64,000 nt of DNA. Origin: Epiperipatus broadwayi (taxonomy: Eukaryota; Onychophora; Udeonychophora; Euonychophora; Peripatidae). Positions 50,721 to 64,000 of this stretch are shown here, in pieces (within the stretch, counting starts at the first letter, position 1; every line of letters starts with the position of its first letter). A program made the position numbers and the translations under genes. Where the stretch lies: the NCBI GenBank assembly GCA_028023455.1, contig JAQFVV010006510.1, forward strand, positions 645,750-709,749. The letters run 5' to 3'. The notes below the pieces were generated by a model. The model did not search any database, was not told the origin of the DNA, and saw nothing but the letters and a program-made list of their open reading frames with translations.

Positions 50721-50768
<48 letters not shown>
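50721..50768. repeat. (TA)n microsatellite
   Basis: About 48 bp of TA. Confidence 0.95.
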
Positions 50769-53324
<2,556 letters not shown>

Positions 53325-53599
53325 CAATCATTATCAGTCCATTGTAGGATAGTCTTTCCAAGTTCAATTCATCTTCTACAATCTTTAGATTTTATTCTCC
53401 ACATCATCCCTGCACACTTTCTTATTTCATCCATCCATCTCACATGTGGTCTCTTTCTGAGTTTTTTACAATATTTTGGAATCCAATTTAAGATTTCAAT
53501 TGCCCATTTATTATAATCTCATCTAGAAATATATCCAACACAACTCCACTTCAGTCTTTTAATTATTTCAGTGATGTCAGTAACACATGTTTGTTCTCC

Positions 53600-55281
53600 T
53601 ACCTATATATTGCATTTTTCAATCTCTTCTTGTTATTCCTGACATGCATCTCTCCATACTTACTTTGAGTGATCTGAAATCTTTGTATTGCTCTTCTATT
53701 AAGTGTCCAAATCTCAGATCCATAAGTAAGAACTGGTAAAACACATTTATTAAAAGCTTTCTTTTCAAACATATAGGTATATTTCTTTTTAGTATTAAGT
53801 TATTTCTACCAAACACAATCCAACCAAGTTTAATTCTATGATTAATTTCATCCATTATGTTTCCATCTGTATTAATAATCTGACCAAGATATTTGTAGCT
53901 GTTAATGTCTTCTAACTCATCATAAACACTCTTTATTTCCACATTTTGAGAAAATCCGTTAATCCATTACTTTAGTCTTTTTAACATTTATTTTTACTCC
54001 TACTTTCGTATTTTCATCTGATAACCCCTGCAACATTTTCTGCAGCTCTAAAGCATTATTTGCAAAAACAACTACGTCATCTACAATATTTAAATGGCTT
54101 TATTCATTTGCTTTCACTTCTTTAGCTTCTCACTTTAATCCACAAAAAATTTATTGCAGCACTGCTGTAAAAAGTTTTGGAGATATGGAGTTACCCTGTC
54201 TTACACTCTTCTCAATGTTGACTTTCCTTGCATCATTATGTAATCTAATTGTTGCTGTTGCATTTTTATAAATATTTTTTTTTAAATATGACAATATCCT
54301 GGATATACACATTCATGATCCAATGCTTTAATCACTGAAGAAATGTTTATAGAATTAAATGCCTTTTCATAATCTAAAAACCCAAAGCATAATGGCAACT
54401 CATATTCATTTTCCTTTTCTATAACTTCTCTCAATACCTGGATATGATTTACTGTACTAAAACCACTTTTAAAACCAGCTTGTTCTTTGGGTTTGTGGAA
54501 ATCCAATGTTCTCTATAGACGAGTTGTAATTACCTTGAACATTTTTTTTATAAAACTGATAAAAGGCTGATAGTCAGTAATTTCTAATACCTTCTTCATC
54601 ACCTTTTTAAAATATTAATATTAATTCTGCATTATTCCAATCATCTGGTACATCTTTATCATTTAGACATTTGGTATATAACTTTGCTAAAATGTTTTCT
54701 ATTTCTTCACCTACGTCTTCTAATATATCAATTATAATTCCATCATATATCTGGAGTTTTTTCTTTATTCTTAAATTTAATTGCATTTTTCTCTTCTTCA
54801 TTTACAATTCTGGGCAATTCAGAAGATATAATAGATATAGGAGATACTAGTCATTTATTACTATATAATTCTTGATATAAGTCTTCTACCCATTTCATGA
54901 TGTCATCTCTCTTTTTAGTACTAATTCCATTTTTTTTTCTTATTGCAGATATAAATTTTCTACCAATACCAAATTGTTTTTTACACTTTTAAGACTTATA
55001 TTTTCCTCTACAGCTTTCCTTGCTAGTTCACAGTTATACGTTCTTATATCATTTTTAATTTTTTTCCACACCATATTACAAAAATTGAGATATTCAATCC
55101 TTTTTAAAGTATCATTTATGTATATCTTCATATTCCTTCTTTTCTTTATAAATTCTCTATTCTCAGTAGAAATTTTATTGGTCAATTGCTGCTTTTTTCT
55201 ACCAGTTATCTTTGTTGTAGTTTTTAAAAATGTATCAGTTATTTTTATATTAATTTCATTCAATTCTGAATCATCTTCCAA
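53600..55281 (-). pseudogene. LINE ORF2, reverse transcriptase and C-terminal domain
   Basis: 55,281-54,940 is the connector (FLKTTTKITGRKKQQL, KKIKNDIRTYNCELARKAVE). 54,801-54,607 contains DVPDDWNNAELILIF (RT block 1). 54,506-54,282 has KEQAGFKSGFSTVNHIQVLR and FGFLDYEKAFNSI, palm motif A with its Asp. Near 54,080 HLNIVDDVVVFA is motif C, both Asp retained though F-A is I-V. 53,942-53,619 gives YKYLGQIINTDGNIMDEINH and MERCMSGITRRD of the C-terminal region. The frame is split into pieces by stops, so no full enzyme. RTE-like by wording; clade not certain. Confidence 0.88.
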
Positions 55282-55379
55282 ATCTACTAATGCTTGATAC
55301 CAATTTATAAGTTCTAATTTGAATGTATTAGAATGTTTCTGAACATTAGTAATATCAACTGTAAATATTGTTTATCTTA

Positions 55380-56130
55380 ATAATTTTTGTCTCTCTAGTT
55401 TTGCATTAGCATGCATCTTACATCTTACTAATGGATGATCACTTCTTATGTCAAATTTATTAAGAACATTACAATCTTGAAATATGTAATTTCTGTTAGT
55501 CAAAATGTAATCCAATTCTGATGTACCACATGCCCACTTCCTTTTAACACATTTCTCAAAAAAAATTCATAACATAGTTTTTTTTTTTTTTTATGAAAAC
55601 TCCACAAGTCTATGTCCTCTCTCATTTCTATTACCATAACCAAAATTACTCACAGCACTTTCATCATTCATTTGTTTACCAATTCTAGCATTAAAGTCTC
55701 CCATAATAATTTTAAAATGCTGTTTACTATGATAAAAAGCCTTTTGTACATCAATATAAAAATCTTCTACTATTTCATCACTATGATAATTTGTTGGTGC
55801 TTAAACCTGAATTATCTGCATTTGGTATCTGCTATTAAGTTATATAACTAATGTTGCCACGCTGTCTGATACACCATCAATCTTCACAATATTATTCTTC
55901 AACTTTTTATTTATAGTGAATCCTACTCCACTTGTATTTTCAATATCTGTGTCTTTATTGTAGAGTACATGTACATTTTGTAAATCAATTGTCTCTTCAC
56001 CCTTTTTTTACTTCACAAAGTCCAATAATGTCCTATTTAATATAAGATAGTGCTTCTAATTTTTGCAATATTCTTTTACTTGAAAGTGATCTGAAGTTGT
56101 AAGTGCCTAAATAAAAAGTCATCATCAAAG
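55380..56130 (-). pseudogene. LINE ORF2, APE-type endonuclease domain
   Basis: Nicks target DNA to prime reverse transcription. From ATG near 56,126: TFYLGTYNFRSLSSK (the N-terminal TYN-RSL motif), DIIGLCEVKK (catalytic Glu in L-E-), later IMGDFNARIGKQMN (GDFNA motif) near 55,700, then TSELDYIL and FDIRSDHPLV (the SDH catalytic triplet) near 55,440. Stops at about 56,030 and later, and an A-run near 55,570-55,590 with a frameshift, interrupt it. All hallmark residues still readable. Confidence 0.87.
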
Positions 56131-56240
56131 GCAGCCTGGGTCCACAATCAGGGGATTTTAAGCACCCTCCTTCTTCGCCCCCCAACCACCACCTTGGTTG
56201 GTGACTTTACAGCCACCTGGGAATAAGAGCCATGATTTAT

Positions 56241-56472
56241 TTTTGTCTGTCATGGTTGTATATATCTATTGTGAAAATATTTATCATTTACAAATACATT
56301 CATTCTGCACTATCAGACAACTGAGAAGGAAGACCATTGTGTTTCTTGATCTTAAATTCAGAGTTAAAAAATCAATAAACTCACCATACTGTCTAATGCA
56401 TGTTGGTGAACAGCTTATCCATATCTGTATACTATATGAGTAATCACATAATAATAACAGATGCAATAACAA
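56241..56472. other. No gene seen
   Basis: Short spacer between the LINE and the foldback complex. Confidence 0.4.
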
Positions 56473-57522
<1,050 letters not shown>

Positions 57523-57527
<5 letters not shown>

Positions 57528-58070
57528 ATCAAAACTACCCCCAATCTAAAATTAAACCAGACCAGCATAAAAATAATATTAAAACACAACCTAAGGTTTC
57601 ACTGCTACAAGCAGACTTCTCAAGTGTAAAGAACTACAAAAAAACCACACATTATATATACTATTAAAAACTACCCACAAATCCATTCACTTCCCATCCA
57701 CCCTTAATATTAAAAGAACTCTTAAATAAGTTAATTGCTTCAGAATAATAAATTTTCAATAATAAAGACTCTTTAATTCTTCTTTTGATTTCATTTCTCT
57801 CAAAGAAATCAAAAGAAGAATTAAAGAGTCTTTATTATTGAAAATTTATTATTCTGAAGCAATTAACTTATTTAAGAGTTCTTTTAATATTAAGAGTGGA
57901 TGGGAAGTGAATGGATTTGTGGGTAGTTTTTAATAGTATATATAATGTGTGGTTTTTTTGTAGTTCTTTACACTTGAGAAGTCTGCTTGTAGCAGTGAAA
58001 CCTTAGGTTGTGTTTTAATATTATTTTTATGCTGGTCTGGTTTAATTTTAGATTTGGGGTAGTTTTGATT
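57523..58070. repeat. Near-perfect 550-bp palindrome
   Basis: Arms about 57,523-57,792 and 57,804-58,070 meet at ATTTCTCTCAAA. Blocks such as CTGCTACAAGCAGACTTCTC (57,602) recur complemented at 57,975. Few differences between arms, so recent. It starts exactly where the previous inverted repeat ends. Confidence 0.9.
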
Positions 58071-58103
58071 TTATATTGACTAGTTTAGCTTTATGCTTGT
58101 AAT

Positions 58104-58106
<3 letters not shown>

Positions 58107-58194
<88 letters not shown>
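58107..58194. repeat. (TA)n microsatellite
   Basis: About 88 bp of TA following the palindrome. Confidence 0.95.
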
Positions 58195-58199
<5 letters not shown>

Positions 58200-59138
58200 T
58201 TCACAGTAATAATAATAATCAACATATTTCTCTTCTCTTTTGTTTTCTAGCGGAGTTATTATAAATTTTAAACTTTAAAAAAAATAAAAGCGAATCAATT
58301 CCATTAATATTCAAACAGTGGTGTTTTTCAATAATCTAAAATGAAATCTTAATAAGGATTATAATTACATAAATATTATAATTATTTAATAATCATATAA
58401 AAAATTACTTTAAATTATAATTTATATATGCAGTTCATAGATAAAAGATTTTTCTTTAACAACTAATATCTATTTCAACAGATCTATGTTAGCTTATCCG
58501 TTTATAAATAAAATATGAAGATTCTAAAAAAACTAGCTTCAGATTATAAGTAATGGTTTATTCAATCTTGTGATGAAAGTAAAATAATTATCACAAAAAC
58601 AAATGTGTACACACAGATATTCAACATATAATAAGAGGCATTAATCATCTCTTACATAAAAATATCTACATAATAAGATGAACTCAACATCTCTTATATT
58701 AACTAACTATAGTATAAGAGGAATTTATTATCTCTTACATGAATACATATATTTCTGCAAATTGCAATGGCAAATACAAAAAAGCCATTATTTAATTTAT
58801 ACACATAACAAATTAAGTTTTCCAATGCCCTTTTTAAATTACAAGTATCACTAACAACATTAATGTATCAAAACCATCTTTTTTATCCTTGAACGACATA
58901 TTTATAAGACTGAAAGTTAATAATAACATTAAATTGTAATATTCAATGTATAACTCTAGCTAAGTAAAAATTAAAAGCATATTAAATTAAGCCAATCACA
59001 ACAAAATAATATAAGATCTTTTCAAACATGTGTTATATATAAAATGAAACAAAATATTTGTAAATATTACTTCATTCTACTAAAATAATGTTTTCTCTGG
59101 GAGCACTAAAATGCTTAACAATTCATCATATTAATTAT
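58195..59138. other. No gene seen
   Basis: AT-rich; an imperfect tandem motif AT-AGAGGCATTAATCATCTCTTACAT recurs at 58,632, 58,672 and 58,716. Confidence 0.45.
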
Positions 59139-59755
59139 TAGGGTATATGAGCAGAGACTTTCACAACCCAACACTCTCCACTCTTTCTCATAACACTGAT
59201 GCACTTAAACACATATATGTCGAAAAGATAAATAATCACCAATATTCATATTTCATGCTAAAACAGCAATAATCAGTTGGTCCAGATTACCATCTCTACA
59301 CATACATGCCATAAGTGTTCAGATATATATTAAGATAGCCAAACTTCATATTTTAATAGACATGCTTCAATCTACTTCACACTACAACTCTTCAACCATC
59401 CATCCAATTGAGAATCTGATGAAGGAGTGCTCAAAGGCCACCCCGAGGCCAAGATTCTTGACAAACCCAGTTGACCTAAGGTCAATCTGACCACTCATGT
59501 ACAGGACATAATCCATTTAATATATATACAAGAGATATCCATTAAATTATGAAGATTCTCTATCCTATTATACATCTGAGCACATGTAGCATATATGTGT
59601 AGATATGGTAATCTAGACCAACTGATGATTGAAGGTTTGGCATTAAATATGTATATTGGTGATTATTTATCTTTTCGACATATATGGGTTCAAGTGTATC
59701 AATGTTATGAGATAGAGTGGAGAGTGGTGGGTTGTGAAAGTCTGTCCTCATATAC
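59139..59755. repeat. Inverted repeat R4
   Basis: Left arm 59,139-59,310 and right arm about 59,583-59,755 are imperfect complements (AACACTCTCCACTCTTTCTCATAAC versus GTTATGAGATAGAGTGGAGAGTG). The loop includes a more GC-rich segment, 59,395-59,500, with CTGATGAAGGAGTGCTCAAAGGCC. A third, single R4 arm lies at 63,425-63,560. Confidence 0.8.
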
Positions 59756-60960
59756 TCTATATATTACATATATAGAGCCAGGTATATAATAAGCCTGTGT
59801 TTCAGTTATTACATAATAGTTATTATTAATAATAATATCTTTACTTTTGTTAACAAAGTCCTAGATTAATGCTCATTTTCAGTCTAATTTTTAGTTTGTT
59901 TCCTTGGCAATTTAATAGGCACATTAAAAGAAAAGATGAATATCATAAAAATGAGAAAACTTTTATTAAAGTGAACTTTTAAAAGTTCAGAGATAAACAG
60001 TCTATTGTTTAAAAGACTTGTTTTGAAGATAATCACAGGTGCACTTAAAGAGATGTTAATTCTCAGAAAATGTTAATAAGCTATTAATTAATTCACACAA
60101 CTTTCTCCTTTGACTATTTTAAGAGTTGTAGTGCCTTAAATGACTTGAATAGAGATATATTTATTTAGGTTTCCTTTTGTTATGTGGACTTTATTTTTTA
60201 TTTTAACATCATGTCTTTAATGAGTATAGGCATGTAAGGCAAGAAATCAGAAGATCACCTAATCTATTTTTGTTTTAGCTGATTATCATAATGAGAAACA
60301 TCATCATTCCTTTTAAAAGTAATAAAAGTTTTTATTAAAAAAACAGAGCTGAATATCTTGAAAGTTTTTTAAGAAGTAAATCAGTTTTACTTTTTAAGGA
60401 TAACAACCCCCTTACTGTTACATCTGGTGATATTTGAATAACTATAGTTTACTTGAGCATCCTAGACACCACATGCTGTCAAAAAAAATTTCATTCACTT
60501 CTTTAGATAGTTGCATGCACACCTTATATTTGTTTTCAACAAACTTTGCATTTACTAACTTTAAAATTAACAATAATAAGAAATGTCAAATAAATTTTAG
60601 GTAAATTTATTAAATTTTAAATCCTGCGTCTCCCTTGTTCTTTTTAAAGAAATATTCACGCATACACATTCTTTTACAAATACATAAAACTACAATAATT
60701 TCCTATATTAAATATTTTATTTCAATTATCTCTTTTTTATAACTTTTCACTTAAATGTGAATAAAATATTTAAATTTCAACAACTTTCTAAAATTAAACA
60801 GTTTGCAATGGAAAAAATAAAACAACTTACATGTTTTGTCTATTTTATGTATCACCTATATTAATAAAAATAATAATCTGGATTTTTATTATTATTTATT
60901 TTTAAAGATTGCATATTTTATAAGTCATTGTGAAAAACTCTTACAATATATATATATATA
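59756..60960. other. No gene seen
   Basis: AT-rich; short (TA)n at 60,944-60,962. Confidence 0.45.
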
Positions 60961-61450
60961 TAATAACGAAACTTAAATATATTCCAAACAACGGTAAACA
61001 ATTTATAATACAATATAAATAAAAACTCAATAAAAACTCATAAAGAAATATTTTCGATTATATTCATAATCATTTTCAACTCAACTTTCAAAATGGAATC
61101 ATCTATTACCAACTGAAAACACACATCGATTTAAATATCGCACAATTCATTAATCCTAACATTTGCTGACTGTCTGTTTATTATCGTATTTTTATACCTA
61201 CTAATAAAAACTGGGTATAAAAATACGATAATAAACAGACAGTCAGCAAATGTTAGGATTAGTGAATTGTGGGATATTTAAATTGACATGTGTTTCCGGT
61301 TGGTAATAGATGATTCCATTTTGAAAGTTGAGTTGAAAATGATTATGAATATAATCGAAAATATTTCTTTATGAGTTTTTATTGAGTTTTTATTTATATT
61401 GTATTATAAATTGTTTACCGTTGTTTGGAATATATTTAAGTTTCGTTATT
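60961..61450. repeat. Near-perfect 490-bp palindrome
   Basis: Arms 60,963-61,198 and 61,213-61,448 around CTACTAATAAAAACT. CTGACTGTCTGTTTATTATCG (61,167) and its complement (61,222) adjoin the centre. A few transitions distinguish the arms. One end touches (TA)n. Confidence 0.9.
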
Positions 61451-63338
61451 GTATTATTGATATTAGCGGACATTTATTTTGTATTATGTAAAATTATAAA
61501 AAAATAATTTTTCACAGTATTTTAGTATTAATGTGAGCTTCTATTTTTAACATATTTTAAGTAAATATTTCTAATATAATGTTTTTTACTAATAAAACTT
61601 GTTAAATATAAATTGATTCATGTTTTAATAATGTTGACATAATATTGACTGATAATTTATCTCAGTGTTACAAATCAATTGTAATCATATACATAAAATT
61701 TAAAAAAAATGTATGGATGTAAAATTTATCCATTTATCTTATGATATGATAATGTAAAATGGAATTTTATGTACCCTAGTTTACCCTATATTTCTGTATT
61801 CCAAATAGCAACAGTAACAGTAATGATGCATTTAATCCAAATAGATTTATGTGTAATCTAACATCTTAAAATATAACCTTTATTTCATAAATATGCAGTG
61901 ATGATGTTTCTTTAATAATGACAAAAGAGAAGTATTACATTAATAATTGCTTTATTATATAACATAAAACAAATTATAAACAAATAATAACAAACACAAT
62001 TAGTTATAGATCATTATATAAATTGCTTAATAAATATTAATATTCTTTTCTCTGTCTAATTTAAGCTTTGGATATGAAATTGTTTAATCATACAATGTTG
62101 CAAAGATACTAACCCTAAGTGGGAGTAGGTTGCATATTATTTGAAAACAAATCCTCAATTTAAATCCTGGATGATAACAATATTAATCAGAATAATAAAT
62201 GTTATATGCTGTCCTTAACTAGTACATTTCAATAACTAATCAATATTTGTTCAACCTTACATAGGGATATTGGAGAAGTTTTTCACTCCTTTAAAAGGAA
62301 CAAGTGAAATTATTTGCTTAACATTCCTAAATGATATTTTAAAATCATACGGCTTATTTATTACATCTCAAGATTATTTATTGGATTCATTTAAAAGCTC
62401 AATCATTAGGAGTAAAACTCTGTTAACATAATATAATTTCTATCATTAGGATGCATTAATGCATACTGTAGTATTTTATAAACATATACTAACATATAGG
62501 ATTGAAGCATAAAATATTCATTATAGACTTAATTATCCAACTAAGGGTGATTAACTTCTTACTTGCATTAATAGAAATGAGTCTTAATGTAGATTATACA
62601 TTTAACCATATTCATTATCATAAATAATAAAATTAATAGAAGTATTACCTGTACATTCATAGAATTATACCTGGGGGCCATATCTTGATAACAATAACTA
62701 ATTGAATAAAAAACAATTATAATACATTTCATTAAATAATCCATCAGTTTATACTCCAACAGCTATAATGATTGAAATTTAACCCAATGAAATATTGATA
62801 CATGATACTATTCCAATATTTTTGAGAATTCACAGAAACATTTTAATAGAAGCACCAAAGATGATACAAAGTACAACTATTTTGCATTTGTGATTTAATA
62901 CTTAGTGAAATGTAATATCAAAAGAAATAAATTCCATTAAGCACATTTGTTAATCCAATATGATTTACATTTAACACATTAATCCATTTTAATGCTTGCT
63001 GATAAATTTGCCTTTTATAATATTCACATTTAGTATACTGAATGAATAGGATAATTACAAACTGCCTTGGAAATATGTTATATCATAGTGTAAGTTCAGA
63101 CAATACTTCTATTAATATATATGGAGACATAATGGTCCAATAATATGAGGGATTAGTCTGACATAATGTCTACATGGGTCTGACTACAATATCAACTATA
63201 ATTAGGGTTTTAAGTGTTTCATCACTGGTTTTCCAATGAAATGGATTGTTGAATAGTTGGAAGGGTGAGAGGATTGAAGCCTGTCCATTAAAGTTTACAG
63301 AATTGCTTTCTTATAAGTCAAGCAATGAAGCAATATAT

Positions 63339-63340
<2 letters not shown>
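61451..63340. other. No gene seen
   Basis: AT-rich, no convincing frames. Confidence 0.45.

Positions 63341-63420
<80 letters not shown>
63341..63420. repeat. (TA)n(TG)n microsatellite
   Basis: TA to 63,401, TG to 63,420; the open frames across it are artefacts. Confidence 0.95.
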
Positions 63421-63421
<1 letters not shown>

Positions 63422-63424
63422 CAG

Positions 63425-63560
63425 ATTATAATCTGGCCAAACTGATGAGTACTGGTACTGCACAAAATACATATTTTGTTGTTTATCTATCTTTTTTAAA
63501 TGTATGTAGTCATGTGTGTCAGTTATTTGAGATGGAGTGGAGGGTGAATATTGATAGAAA
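63425..63560 (+). repeat. Repeat R4, single arm
   Basis: ATAATCTGGCCAAACTGATGA, TTGTTGTTTATCTATCTTTT and GAGATGGAGTGGAG-GTG follow the order of the right R4 arm at 59,610-59,735. It starts immediately after the microsatellite. Confidence 0.65.
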
Positions 63561-64000
63561 AAATATTCAATTCTAATTCTTCTATTTATTTAATGAATGA
63601 ATAGGCTAATTAAATATTCATTATATATATTTATAATCTATAATCCATTAGTGATATTAAATATTTGACATTTATAATTTACAAATGATATTAACATATT
63701 TGACATTTATAATTCATTATCCCAGTCTTAAAGCACTGAAGGTGAATCATAGTATTCTAAATGAAGCAATTCAATCCGTTAGGATGGACATCATAATATT
63801 ATATCCAAAGAAATGGCATTCAGCATTTTTTTTCATTTGAAGCATTTTATTAATTCACGAATTTATAGATATTTAATCTATGTTGCTAAATATTCCAGAT
63901 CATATATATTATATACGTGACCAAGCAAATAGATTACAATTCATAACCATGTTTGATTCTTTTGATTTTAATTAAAGTTCAGAGTTCTATCAAGCAGTGA
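63561..64000. other. No gene seen
   Basis: AT-rich; ATATTTGACATTTATAATT repeated at 63,660 and 63,697. Confidence 0.45.

Larger units (their letters stand above)
53325..56240 (-). mobile_element. Near full-length LINE (APE endonuclease plus reverse transcriptase)
   Basis: Non-LTR retrotransposon on minus, about 2.9 kb. A GC-rich 5' leader (56,240-56,140) precedes ORF2; the 3' end carries a (GATGAT)n-type tail (ATGATGATGATGATAG at 53,311-53,330), as in RTE/L2-like LINEs. The single long ORF is broken by several stops and frameshifts, so the copy is dead, but every domain is present in order. A truncated relative is at 27,500-28,295. Confidence 0.9.

Noticed and set aside
54974-55297. 107-codon plus-strand frame
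   Set aside because: Antisense of the LINE connector region; composition is that of a complement (F/L/S-rich).
59405-59460. CTGATGAAGGAGTGCTCAAAGG as a hammerhead core
   Set aside because: No GAAA box after a plausible stem II and no cleavage site; only the GAATC/GATTC stem pairs.
63440-63470. ACTGATGAGTACTGGTACTGC as a hammerhead core
   Set aside because: A GUAC/GUAC hairpin follows, but GAAA is absent.

Overview
The window looks like intergenic or intronic DNA from an invertebrate animal. It is very AT-rich (roughly three quarters A+T by eye, not computed), is studded with (TA)n, (AAT)n and (TG)n microsatellites, and has no operons or bacterial-style genes. What can be recognised is almost entirely transposable elements typical of metazoans: a Ty3/gypsy-type LTR element with gag, a second decayed Ty3/gypsy gag-pol, APE-type LINEs, Penelope-like element (PLE) pieces with a GIY-YIG endonuclease, a tRNA-like sequence, and foldback repeats. 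I cannot name the species; arthropod, mollusc or cnidarian would all fit.

Layout. 1-6.8 kb: (AAT)n, a small foldback, a minus-strand PLE endonuclease fragment (1.5-2.2 kb) and a dispersed repeat (R1). 6.85-12.95 kb: one complete LTR retrotransposon on the minus strand with 4-bp target duplication, TG...CA LTRs, primer-binding and polypurine tracts and a broken gag but no pol. 13-17 kb: a copy of a long dispersed repeat (R1/R2) that recurs at 33.9-35.6 and 41.1-42.0 kb. 18.2 kb: a tRNA-Val-like cloverleaf. 19.5-22.8 kb: foldbacks and the first hammerhead-ribozyme locus. 24-26.7 kb: the only GC-richer, host-gene-like stretch, with a 73-codon terminal exon candidate on the minus strand that starts without ATG and ends in a stop. 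27-31.6 kb: LINE 3' end, PLE endonuclease fragments and a long inverted repeat made of two PLE 3' ends. 36.5 kb: another LINE tail. 38.6-41 kb: a CCAAT/TATA promoter-like site. 42.06-43.31 kb: tandem hammerhead repeats abutting a decayed Ty3/gypsy gag-pol (43.3-47.7 kb, minus). 53.3-56.2 kb: a nearly full-length LINE with APE endonuclease and reverse transcriptase (minus). 56.4-61.5 kb: four long foldbacks linked by (TA)n tracts.

The most interesting system is a family of about 400-415 bp repeats present at two loci (21.6-22.6 kb and 42.06-43.3 kb, six copies). Each copy carries a sequence that folds as a type I hammerhead ribozyme: CUGAUGA and GAAA cores, a 4-bp stem II, a very short palindromic stem III, a UC cleavage site and a stem I with internal loop. 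Tandem units with one ribozyme per unit are the hallmark of metazoan retrozymes, non-autonomous elements thought to spread through small circular RNAs. Five of the six cores are intact. PLE and LTR machinery in the same window are possible suppliers of reverse transcriptase, but that link is inference.
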